This document shows positions 34,883 through 45,500 of a stretch of DNA of 64,000 bases, piece by piece. The first letter of the stretch is position 1. Each line of letters starts with the position of its first letter. The stretch is from Symbiodinium sp. CCMP2592. Lineage: Eukaryota; Sar; Dinophyceae; Suessiales; Symbiodiniaceae. Location: assembly GCA_905221615.1 (NCBI GenBank), contig CAJNDT010006188.1:82501-146500 (forward strand). The letters run 5' to 3'. The notes under the pieces are model-generated. The model was not told where the DNA came from and did not search any database. It was given only the letters and a program-made list of their open reading frames with translations. Position numbers and translations under genes: made by a program.

Positions 34883-35399
34883 TCTTACACAAATAACTAC
34901 ATGCGTTATACATACATGGTCTTCCGAGTATGTAGACATTCTGCAGTGTGTGTCTGTGTGTTTCGCGATTCTGGAAGGGCTTGCATTGCACCGCAGGCCA
35001 CGAAAGGGGGCACTCGCAAAGCCATGATCTCAAGGAGCCAGTTTTTAAGGATAGGTTTTAAGGATCATACCTTCAAACAAGCCGATTTCCCCCACTACCA
35101 TAACAAAATTAAACCCTGATCGAGTACTGGGGCCATCCTAAACCCGAACCCCCACCCTCCCCGGCCTCCCTCAAACCCTATAACCCGCCGAAGACCCTAA
35201 ATGCTACCTTACCTATCCACCTGTCAGGCTGGCTTCGTTGTCGTTCCCCGTCCGCCTGACTGATGCTTCCAGGCTGCATTGCCCGGCGGTGCAAGTGCTG
35301 GATCCCAAGCGGGCCAGCAAGGTGGCTGGCAATGCCATGAGTCTCCTCACGACAGCGATTGTGCAGATGGTTGCGTTGTCGTGTTTCAGATTCCACTGA
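33502..35399 (+). CDS. C5 cytosine DNA methyltransferase-like protein; exons 33502-33891, 33999-34546, 35228-35399
   Basis: C5 methyltransferases transfer methyl from S-adenosylmethionine to cytosine. Exon 1 holds motif IV, DYDISGLPCTDNSRANARRQ, with the catalytic Cys codon at 33773-33775, and motif VI as VLENTP. Exon 2 continues DLDMSMLQVLLGDMYDLFQ, motif VIII as GHSGTSRARTYI, a target-recognition-like region, and motif IX in RRNCGKLWIPSLHRWMTGPE. Exon 3 gives LASLSFP and motif X in VAGNAMSLLTTAIVQM, stopping at TGA 35397-35399. Both introns are GC-AG (33892-33998, 34547-35227), and every joint restores frame and motif. Total 369 residues. The SAM-binding motif I (FxGxG) was not found upstream, so an N-terminal exon is missing, unrecognised or lost. 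Cytosine methyltransferases carried by retrotransposons are described from dinoflagellates; whether this copy is element-borne is inference. Confidence 0.78.
34701..34737 (+). repeat. 37-bp dispersed repeat, copy 1
   Basis: Identical over 37 bp to 45453-45489. It begins TAAGACAAAATAGGGAC and ends GAGGACTTCAGC. It lies inside the second methyltransferase intron. Confidence 0.93.
34786..34879. repeat. (TC)47 microsatellite
   Basis: Uninterrupted TC dinucleotide run of 94 bp inside the methyltransferase intron. The Ser-Leu and Arg-Glu frames crossing it are artefacts. Confidence 0.98.
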
Positions 35400-35756
35400 A
35401 TTATTACGGACGAGATTGGGGTTGATGCCAGCTACTGCCCCGTCCTGTGTTAGACGACACAGCTGAGGCGCTTAGGTGATTAGGCTCCAGGCCCTGAACA
35501 CTGCTGTGCACACTAGACTAGATCAGATTAAGTCTATGACTAAGATCTGCTGGTGCCCCATGATAATTAGTCTGCTCGTTTTCACCTCCCCTTGCCGCAC
35601 AGAAACAGAGCTGCGCCCCGCAAGGAAAAGCATTTATAACGCCTGATCGAGTCGCAATCAGCAGCATGTGCTTCCACGTGGCCCGCATCAAATGCCACTT
35701 TTCATTTTAGTGTGCTCTCAAGCTTTAGGCAGTGTGCGTGCACGTAGACCACCAGC

Positions 35757-36924
35757 ATGCCGCTCCCCCCCCGCCAGAAAGGGGACGCACCCCAAGCGGC
35801 GCCGAACCCAGCGCCGGCAGGGGTGATCAACTGGGGGGCAGTGGCAGCCTCCTCGGCGGCCTCTGACCCTCCTCAGATGATGTCTCCGCAGGAGCTAATG
35901 CAGATGCAAATCCGACAGGCACAGGAGCAAGGGGCAGGCCGGTCCTCGGATCCCGGCGGACGAAGAGGTGTCTCGGATCCCGGCGCACGAAGAGGAGCCG
36001 CCAAACAATCAGGGGGCCATGGGGGCCGCAAACGGGAGAGTGACACCGTGTGGGCGAGCCGGTGGAAGGACATGCCAGCGCGATTCTCAGCACATGACAA
36101 TCCCGCATGATCGTGACTGGTTTGTCAATTGTCTGAGGACTACTTGATCCGAAGGTTCCTGACGGCCTGCGGCGACACTTGCCTGCATCCACCCACGGAG
36201 TGGACAGCGTGACCGCCATGACACGAGCTTCGCTTTCATATCCTCATTGATGATGCTGAGGGACTCTCGGCTGGGCCTACTCTGCTGAGCACCATCTCTA
36301 CGCAGGATTTGTGGCCCATGATTTTTGTTTACTTTGGAGTGTCGGAGACTACGCCGACAGGCTTTTGCGGGCCCGCTCCTAAGCCTTAAGCGAACCACGT
36401 GATTGCATAGCATTTCCCGCACCTGGCTTCATTGTGATTCTGATTTTGGGGTTTTCCTGAAATTCAGGAAGAGCCCTGACACCATGGAGTCGAGCTTGCT
36501 CCAGGCCTACGAGGGCCGTGGCAAGCTGGGCCATCACTTGGACTTGCCCAAGATGACGTCGCTTTGCAAGCTCATTTTGGATGGCCAGGATTGTTACCGC
36601 ATCGAAGAGGATGAAGCTCGGTTGGCCTTACAGAACCTGATCGATCAGATTATATTGCCTTCACAAGCTGATGTGAACACTTTCGATTTTCGATTATCTG
36701 TCAGGCTTCGTGTTGTAGAACTGCTAATGTTCAGTGTCCAACTTAAATACTGGTCAGGAAAACAAATGTCAGGAAAATCCCGTGTGCAAGGCCTGCAATG
36801 CAAAGTTTTGCTGGAACACGAATGATTCAAGAAACAGATACCAAGTAAGTAAACCGTTCCATACAACATTGCGGCATTGCGTCTAGGGCAGACATACATA
36901 CTTACATGCAATGAGAGAGAGAGA

Positions 36925-36980
<56 letters not shown>

Positions 36981-37699
36981 CAGAGAGACAGAGAGAGAGA
37001 GAGAGACAGAGAGACAGAGAGACAGAGAGACAGAGAGAGAGACAGAGAGACAGAGAGACAGAGAGACAGAGAGACAGAGAGACAGAGAGACAGAGAGACA
37101 GAGAAAGAGACCGCTCAAGCGCCAACTCAGGAGGAGGAGGGCACGGTGTTCCTCACCAACGGCCCGGACGATGTGGAACTCAAGGACCAGCCCTTGCTGC
37201 CGCAAGGAGACCTGACCCTTGCCCCCGGGCCGCACTCGGACCCTGCTTGGCCCTTCAACCTCCCGCATGAAAGACCAAGGCATTGGACGAGAGGACTATG
37301 CGTGCCTTCATCAAAGACAAGGGCCAGCAGCCAAGCAGCCGGCGCAGGAAGCTCTACTGCGACGATTTGCTCGCGCCGATTATCGACAAGCATATCACCA
37401 AAGCCGCTCTCCGCGAACGCCCCCTTCTACGCGAAATCTTCCCGGCAAGCTTCTACGAGAACACGTCTAACCCAGGTCCCAAGGGAGGTGGCAAGGGAGA
37501 TGGCAAGTCGGGGAAGAATACCGGAGGCACTGGCCCGGAGCCCCCCACCTCCTCGGCGATGGAAGACCCTGGAATCAAGAACCTCCTCGCGATTCCCGCC
37601 GATCTTTGCCAGTGCGGCCTTCCGCGAGCCCATTGCAGTGACTGTGGGTTTGGCTTTAAGGATCGTGCGGAGGCGGTCCTTTCCACAAGAGAGGGGAGG

Positions 37700-37761
<62 letters not shown>

Positions 37762-38041
37762 CTATCTATATACTATCATACTAACTATACTGGTTGCTTT
37801 GCTTCAGGTGCTGGGTCGGCTCCAGCAGGCTCGCACTTTGAAGCCAACTTTTTCGGCCGCATCGGTGGCATCGGTGCTGACGGCCAATCCGTCAACACCT
37901 GGCTCAATGCGGTCGGTAAAGCGTAAGGCGGCGGAGACGGATGCCAGCCTCTTCATGGACTCATCCGAAGAGGAGGTCTGGGAGGAGGAGGGACCGCTGT
38001 CTTCCAAGCGACCCGTTGTCCAGCTGTGCTCACCGCACTAA
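35757..38041 (+). CDS. Multi-exon gene of unknown function (orphan A); exons about 35757-36060, 36468-36666, 37131-37670, 37808-38041
   Basis: ATG 35757 opens a Pro/Ala/Gln-rich N-terminus (MPLPPRQKG, then MMSPQELMQMQIRQAQ). Exon 2 (acceptor 36467) encodes MESSLLQAYEGRGKLG and KMTSLCKLILDGQDCYRIEE. Exon 3 starts at 37131 directly after a GA microsatellite: GTVFLTNGPDDVELKDQPLL, later CDDLLAPIIDKHITKA, a Gly/Lys-rich linker and a Cys/His segment CQCGLPRAHCSDCG that could bind metal. Exon 4 (37808) ends with an acidic, Lys-containing tail (MDSSEEEVWEEEG) and TAA 38039-38041. Within exon 3 the frame shifts by one base near 37270. No homologous family is recognised. Donor sites of exons 1-3 are not fixed to the base. 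An alternative is splicing from exon 4 into the segment at 38141. Confidence 0.5.
36913..37110. repeat. (GA)/(GACAGAGA) compound microsatellite
   Basis: Purine-rich tract of about 198 bp. It is pure GA at first, then regular GACAGAGA interruptions, ending about 20 bp before the exon at 37131. Confidence 0.97.
37703..37758. repeat. (GA)28 microsatellite
   Basis: Begins just after the Cys/His-containing exon and ends 50 bp before the exon at 37808. It keeps the open frame by chance (Arg-Glu repeat). Confidence 0.97.
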
Positions 38042-38140
38042 ACCCTTAGTGCTTAGCCCTAGCCCGCCAAACCACCAGTACACCGCTAATTCTTATAACC
38101 CTTTAGTCCCAAACCACGAAGACCCACGCCCATCAATCAG

Positions 38141-38515
38141 GACGGTTATCAGCTGACCTATGAGAAAGCCAGCACCCGCCACATCCTCAAGAATCTGAGC
38201 ACGGGCCAGACGGTCTCCCTCCAGCCCAGCACCAGCGGCGGGTGTGACGATTGGATTCTGTTGAAGGACTCTCGTGTACCTTCTCTGCAGCCTGTGCAGT
38301 TCATGTCTCCGCTGCTTGGGGATACTGTTGCGCTGAGTCTTTTTGATTTCGAGGCAAGCAGCAAGACGAAGGGCTCCCTCTTCGTTTGCAGCCAGAGCAA
38401 GGCATGCAAGCCGATCCTAACCAGCACTCTGCTGCCCACCAACGCGCCGGAGACGGCGCGGGTTACTAAAACGCCCCACAAGTATCAAGCCGGGATCCCA
38501 ATCCCAAGTCCTTAA
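38141..38515 (+). CDS. Coding exon of unknown function (orphan A continuation or separate gene)
   Basis: After acceptor CAATCAG (38140) the frame encodes DGYQLTYEKASTRHILKNLS, then DDWILLKDSRVPSLQPVQF and LLGDTVALSLFDFEASSK, ending TAA 38513-38515. Composition and continuity over 124 codons indicate real coding sequence. If the upstream exon used a donor just before its stop (CCC|GTTGTC), the two would join in frame. The preceding 100 bp contain CCCTTAG- and CCCTAG-type tracts. No domain is recognised. Confidence 0.45.
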   Translation, partial: DGYQLTYEKASTRHILKNLSTGQTVSLQPSTSGGCDDWILLKDSRVPSLQPVQFMSPLLGDTVALSLFDFEASSKTKGSLFVCSQSKACKPILTSTLLPTNAPETARVTKTPHKYQAGIPIPSP

Positions 38516-38722
38516 CTTAAGCTTGGAGCTGGAAGCTTGGGGTGTACGGGGTGTTGAGCACATCAATTGTGTGAGGCTCCTGACGGCGAGCCAGCCGCAC
38601 CATCCGGGAACGGGGCCAGGAACGGTGGCGAGCAGCACACGGAGCAGGCCACGCTGAGCCTGCAGCTTGCTAATAGGATGGATCTGACTGAATACTGAGC
38701 TTGACTGAGACACACCTCAAAC

Positions 38723-38875
38723 ATGGCCGTTGTCCCTGCTGTGATTAGCCCTCGCCAGGAGCCCCGCGAGCACGAGGAGAAAAACGCGGAGGATAAGGGG
38801 GCAGCCGAGGCCCCCCAGTGCCTTGCTGCAAAGCCTTCTGATTACACCCTTTGGAGGGGTTTGGAGTGCGGGTAA
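38723..38875 (+). CDS. Putative first exon of orphan gene B
   Basis: ATG 38723 opens MAVVPAVISPRQEPREHEEK, followed by an Ala/Glu-rich stretch to LAAKPSDYTLW and a stop at 38873-38875. A GT donor at 38818 (CCCA|GTGCC) would join in frame to the exon at 42546 across a 3.7-kb intron, making this the start of the downstream gene. That link is inference. Confidence 0.35.
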   Translation: MAVVPAVISPRQEPREHEEKNAEDKGAAEAPQCLAAKPSDYTLWRGLECG

Positions 38876-38879
38876 AGGC

Positions 38880-39185
38880 TTTTTGGCGGGGCCGGGGAGA
38901 AGCCAGGACGGTTTCGGGGAGGGGACAAGCCGGGATGGTTTGGGGATAAGCCGGGACAGTTTCGGGATAAGGCCGGAAGGGTCCGGAAGAGCTATTTATA
39001 AGGGGCAGGGATAGGCCGGGATGGTTTTGGGATAAGCCGGTAATAAGCCGGGGATAAGCGGGGATGGTTCTGGGACGGTTTCGGGAGGGCGGGGATGGGC
39101 GGGAAGGGATAAGCCGGGACGGTTCTGGGACGGTTTCGGGATGGTGTGGGGAGGGCGGGGATAGGGGGGGGGGGAGGGCAGGGAG
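38880..39185 (+). repeat. GGGATAAGCCGGGAYGGTTY minisatellite
   Basis: About fifteen degenerate copies of a roughly 20-bp G-rich unit (GGGATAAGCC, GGGACGGTTTC) in one orientation, ending in a run of ten or more G near 39167. Related GGATAAG motifs occur inverted near 47750-47835 and 30395-30404. Confidence 0.85.
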
Positions 39186-39652
39186 GGGTCAGGGAAAAGG
39201 GGACCCGGTTTGGGCATCCCAAACCGGGGCATGAGGGGTGGGACTGATGCTCATGATGCTGGCCCCCCACGCAGAACCCAACGATTCTCGTGATGTTTGT
39301 TCTCGCTTGCCACCTTTTCTTCAAGGTCACAAAAAAAAACCAGACGATATTTGACGCACAAAACTGTGCCCTTATCTGTGCTTGTCAGGAAGGGAAGGAG
39401 GGAGGGAGTCAGGGAGGGCAGGAGTACGGCAGGGTGGGTCGGGGAGGGTGGGGGCACCAAGTGCGGCAAGCAAGGTCAGAAGGTGTGGACGATTCGGGGA
39501 GGGGATATCGTTTGTGTTCGCACACACATTCTTTTGCTACAGCCACGTTACTCAGCTTGTTTGCGTTCCCACATGCGCAAGCTCACACTTTCACACACGC
39601 ACACACACACACAAGCCAACACACACAGACACACAGCCACACACACACACAC

Positions 39653-40155
<503 letters not shown>

Positions 40156-40264
40156 CACAGACACACACACACCGACAAACCTGTGCTGCGTGCCAAGCGT
40201 TACTGACTCGCAGGATTCGGAGTCTGACTGGTCTATACTCCGCACATTCGTGGACCCTAACCCT

Positions 40265-40416
40265 AACCCGAGTGTGCTTGTTTGCGTTCCTACATATGTA
40301 GTAACCCGAGTGTGCTCGTTTGCATTCCAACATATGTGCTAACCCCAGTGTGCTCGTTTGCGTTCCGACATATGTACAAACCCGAGTGTGCTCCTTTGCT
40401 ATCCTACATATCTACT
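40265..40416 (+). repeat. 38-bp tandem repeat, four copies, preceded by telomere-like CCCTAA
   Basis: Copies start at 40265, 40303, 40341 and 40379, each opening AACCCGAGTGTGCT (copy 3 AACCCCAGTGTGCT) and containing a CATATGT core. Immediately upstream is ACCCTAACCCTAACCC (40256-40269). Confidence 0.95.
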
Positions 40417-40849
40417 GCCGCGGCACCCCATCCGTCCTATATGTCGAACAACTAAGAAACAGCCTCTGATCTATAATTACTAAAAAAAAGACAGGCTCCA
40501 ACTAAGCCGCCTGTCTGTTCTCCGGACAATACAATTCGAGCTCCGCCTGGACCCCGCCCTTGCTACATTAAGCTTAATCCACGACAGTGAAAGCGAGTTG
40601 CCAAGGCAGGCGACAGTTTCGATCTCCCCCAACGAGAAGAAACAATATTATTTAGAATATACTATACAAGACATTCTGGAACCCAATCATCACAGAGCCC
40701 CCAGCGGGAGGCGGATGTGGCCATGCCGCCGTGAGCGGAGGGCAGACTGTGCCAAGGTGTCCTTGCCGTGGCTTCCCCGAGGGCTGACACGTATTAGCAT
40801 AAGGGCTTATATAGGTGTCTGTTTGGGTTGACGCTCTAAGTCTTGGTTC

Positions 40850-41115
40850 AATTAAGGGTTCAGGGAATAGGATCTAGGGGTTTAGGGGTTCAGGGTTTGT
40901 ACGGGTCGATGATCTAGATCTTTGTGTAGGAGTCTCGTAGGGGAGTAGAGTTTTGGGGGGGTGTTCAGGGGTTTGTAAGCGCTGAGGATCTAGGTTTCTA
41001 GGGGTCTTGAGATCTAGGCCTCTGCTTCGGGGTGTGGGGCTTGGGGTTGAGGTGCCGAAGGGTTGAGATTCAGGGTTTTGTGTTCGGGTGGGTGCAGGAT
41101 TTAGCGGTTGCGGGT
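40850..41115 (+). repeat. Degenerate GGGTTTAGGG-like G-rich tract
   Basis: Many scattered GGGTT, AGGGTTC, AGGGGTTTAGGGG and GATCTAGG elements resembling decayed TTTAGGG telomere repeats. It is non-coding. 41116-42545 contains no exon I can support apart from protein-like but ambiguous stretches at 41980-42180. Confidence 0.55.
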
Positions 41116-42545
41116 TTTGTTGGCTGGGGTTGGACGACGTGTCTGTTGGTGTTGTGAACGGGTAGTCGGGGATTGAGTCTAGTGGTGGGTGCACAGGACT
41201 CCAGATGCCAGGTGACTTGACTAGTTTGCGTAGAGATTAAATAACATGACGGGCACCGACTGGGCAGTGATAGACTCTACTTGGGTTTATGTAGACGAAA
41301 GTGGGACAGCTGCAAGACATCCTTGTGTTGCATGGGTCCGCCCCATGATTCTGCATGAGCCGGGCATGTCCGGACATTGACCGACAATCCCACCGGCCGG
41401 GGTGTCATTTTGAGATGGGCTGGCCAGCCCAGAATCAGAAGCTGCGCAATTACCTAGGCACTCAATGTCTGTTGTGTCATTAGATACCTTCCCACACGTT
41501 ACTCCTGACTGTACATCGGCCAACACCATCAAGCATCGACGGGCGGCCCCTCAGGTATACTTGTCGTGTACGCACAGGCAGGGGCCCCCCCCGTGTCGCT
41601 CAGACGGAGACCAGCGCAGCATAGCCGCGCGGGTCAGAAAAGAGGGAATGAGATCGGCAGCTGTATGTGGGCAGCCGTGTGCATGTGTCTTATGCCATGC
41701 TCTCAAGAGGCGTGACATCGTTGGTGTGTGCCCAGGCAGTGAGCAAGCGCTGTGTGGATGCGAAGGCCGAGATGAGACCTAGTCATGTATGGAATGCCGT
41801 GTGTCATGTGCTCAATGTTCTCATTCTTGCAAACAGCCTGCTGCTAGCTGCGAAAGAACGTGGACAGTCTTAGGAACAAACTGGATGGCTCCGACCTTGA
41901 GGGAACCAGTGTACGGAAAACTGTCAAGAACATGGCTTCAGTGTTGGACCCATCCTCAGTTTTCATGTCTCGCTATTCAATTCGCGGGCTTAGGGCCTGA
42001 ATGGTCGTCCGAGGCAATGATCAGAGCGATAAATCAAAGCAATATCAATGTCTTGGGGCGTGACCTCGGCATGTTCGTCCCGGCTCGCAAATGCCGACTG
42101 GAGGGCGGCAAGGACTTCCACCTGGAGCCAGAGGCTGTGAAAGAGCGACCGGTACTCAAGGGAATTGGGGATAGAGAGCAATCTGGGCAAAAGGCATGGT
42201 TGCTGCTTTCCTTGAAACTTCGCTGTTTTTTTCGCCCTGACGATCTTCATAGCTTGTGGAACGACACGAGCACCTCAGCGATATCAACATTATTGATGTT
42301 GTGAATAAGAATACCTAGCAAACAACTTAGTTGCATGGAAAACCTTGCCTGGTGGTTGTGGTGCCAACAGCTAAGGGAATGCATTGGTCAGAGCTGGCCT
42401 AGGAGTCGCCATGCTCAAGGCGACGTTGCTGGCTAACTTTAGCCACGGGCCGACGCTTGACTTGTCAGACATGATTTATTCCTCAGGGTCGCCTGTGGTC
42501 GCAACATGAGTCAGAGCAGCAGTGAAACTGTTCGTGTGGATGTAG

Positions 42546-45500
42546 GTATCGTGGGGGCGCCAACTTGTTCGACAAGCAAGTCACCTGCGAGAAGCTCATG
42601 GCACGCCACGAGCATGATCCAGATTTCTGGGCGGAGCTGGCCGAGGACATCAGCTACGACCGTGGCTGTCAGCTTTCTGCAGACGAGGTGCCATCCACGA
42701 TGGAAGAATTTGCACGGGAGCGTGAGGTCTCCACCCGAATGCCCTATGCCCGGCTCTGAGATCCTTGCAGAGGAACATACGGAGCAGCTTTCTCGGTTCA
42801 CGCATCTAAATGGCCTAATCTTTCCGGGCTGTGGCCTGGCAAAAAAAAACGACGCCGTGTGAGTCAGTTGAAACAGTTCACATCATGTGTCATCTAGGCT
42901 CAGTGCGGCTTGCGCTCGTGCTGCGCAGCAGAGTATGTCTTCAGAACTCAGGTCAAGAACAAGGGCTGGTTTAATCTGACATCAAGATGCCGAACGATTG
43001 TCCAGAACTGGAGCATCGCCAGCGAGCTTCTGCATCAGATGCTCGCAGAGTTTGGAGACGAGGATGATCCTCGCCGTTCTACGGGCTAGCTATGATGTCA
43101 GCCTGTCGCCTTGCAAGCCTTAATGCTTGAACCTTTAACACGTATTACGTATTACTCCTAAAGGCTACAAACCCTAAAACGTTTAGCCCAGACTCTGTCC
43201 GCGTCACGCACGCCGACGCACTGGGCCTGTTCGTCAGCGGTTGGGCTTATGTGGGGCCTTCTACATCGGTTGGGCGTGGGGATTGTTGTCGTTGGTTGTG
43301 GTGTCACCCGAAAGTCTTTCAGTTATTCCTCAACAGCAAGGACGCAGCAGACGGCGGAGCAGACCAAAAGGACGACGATGAGGAGGACGAGAACCCGGAG
43401 ACGAGGGAACATTTCCAGCGGATGCGAAAAGACACCTCCAATCCGGTTCTGGCAGCCAAGCTGTTTCGTGACAGGCCAGAGTCAGTGTCAGAGTGCGTAG
43501 GTATCGCTGTCATGACTCTAGACAGGAAGCTCCATGTCCTTATCGCCAGGAAGCAAAACGCTAAAACAAACAGATCTCGGTCTCAAGCAGCAGCAGCAGC
43601 AGCAGCAGCAGGAACCGGCACAATCCCCGGAGCCTGTCCCCAGGAGCTTGCAAGACGAGATCAACATCATTGGCGTGACGACCCGTCCCGTGGTGGAAGA
43701 GTTCGTAGAGTGCATCGACAGGCAAGAGAAGGGACAGGACAGCAAAGATCCTCACTCTTTAGGCGCAAACCAGCCTCGCTTGAAGCTACTTGAAACCTAG
43801 ATAGGCCACTGAATCACTGGACGTGCCAATCGTCATCGCAAGCCCCGGGCCCCACACGTTTGCGCAGGAAAGCTGCTTGCGCTGGAACGCAGAATTGGCG
43901 GCGGGTGACGCTTTCTACCCGACCGTGATGAAACTCTTGTCCCTACATCAGACTTTCGCACATGTCTCGGATCTGCGCCTGTCGCCGTGGCAGGGTCGAG
44001 CCCTCGACATCGATGGCTTGGATGCCTGGGCCAAACGGGAGCAGGAAATCTGGGTCCAGTCATTCAAGGTGTGTGTGGAGCTGGCTTCGGCGAGGTTCTG
44101 TTCATTGCGTAAGATGCATGACATCCGAATTCTGAAAACACAGACACAGCTCTGGCTTCTGAGCGGCTAGTGCGTGCTGTCGAACCCAGTAGCTTAGCAG
44201 CCAGATAAAATCTGCGCCGCCAGGTGCTGGAGCCAGCTGGTGCACTCAGCAGCGATGCCCAACCTCATGGCAGGTGTCTTTCATCCCCGCGATTATGTCC
44301 GAGACACTTTGATGGCTTGGATGAAACGTTGTTTCGTACGCATTCAGGATGCCGTGCGGTATGTAGAGGAAAATGATGACGACACCGCTGCTTCACTCCG
44401 AAGCATTCTCAAAGACATTGGCTTCCACCGATCACAATTGGTTCTCGAGTGCTGGGCCGTTCTGGAAAAGAGTAACTGGGACTTCCGGAACAACGACGTG
44501 AGGGAACTTGCGTTTTCCTTGCATGCTGGACAAAGTACGACGAAAATGGCGTGCGAGGACAGCTTCAACTGGTTGGCTTCGGTTTGCTCAAGACAATCTA
44601 AAGGATCTCAGCGCTACAACAAGCACCGTCCTTACGAACTTGCTCATCACCGTCGCAGCACAAACTGACAGAATGCAGAGAGTGTCCCCACCCCGGCTAA
44701 AAATAAATAGCAGTCGTCACATCGCAACAATGTGCACTAAGGTGGACAAAGTGGTTCTATGCCTCAGCAAACCCAACCCTTGCAAAGACCTTCAACATGG
44801 TAACAACGACGCTGGAAGACCTCGTGCGAGTGCAATGCGTGCCAAAGTCGGACTTACACGGGTCGTCCTTTCGCTCCACAGCAAATTACCTCCCAGAGGA
44901 GGTCGAGTTGCGCAATTTGCTGCAGGACAGACAATACACCAGAGTACCAATAGTATATCATAGCGAGCAACTGCTTAGTGTTTCTGTAAGACTGTCACGT
45001 GGCTCGCAGGTCAAGAAGAAGTGGATGTCGGCCGGCACAGCAGCTGAAATGAGACAAGTGGCCGCAGTGCAGACGCTGTTGGTGACACCGCCTGACAAAT
45101 TCGACAAACTGCAGACCCGTTGGGCAGGTGATTGGGCGGGGATACCTGAACTTCGCATTGGGTGTGTGAGGATTTGAGGCACACGGAGAGGATCTAAGGG
45201 TGGGATAGTGTAGATACTCGACTTGAATAATTAACAGGGCAGGGGGCAGGCTTCCACTTGCTTCGCAAATTCAAAGGTTTGTTGCGGGGTCGGCAGCACC
45301 AGGGACCATGGACTACTGACAGACTTATTATTCTGATTGATATTGTTATTGAGTAAAGCGACTGCAATTCGGTAAGACGAATTAGGACAGAATCTGACAA
45401 ATTAGTACAAAATCAGACAAATTAGGCCAAAATCAAACAAAGTAAGACAAAATAAGACAAAATAGGGACAAACTATTGAGGACTTCAGCCTGCAATTGAT

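Noticed and set aside
34650..35119. Ser-Leu and Arg-Glu repeat proteins on both strands
   Set aside because: Artefact of the (TC)47 run; the region is an intron between methyltransferase motifs IX and X.
36645..37283. 212-codon minus-strand frame with Leu/Ser/Cys repeats
   Set aside because: Generated by the GA/GACA microsatellite and opposite to coding exons on the + strand.
40265..40416. Regular 38-bp repeats as a CRISPR array
   Set aside because: Contiguous tandem copies with no variable spacers, and the context is eukaryotic.
41990..42250. Competing + and - frames that both look protein-like
   Set aside because: Neither has splice sites or motifs that decide between them, so no exon is called.
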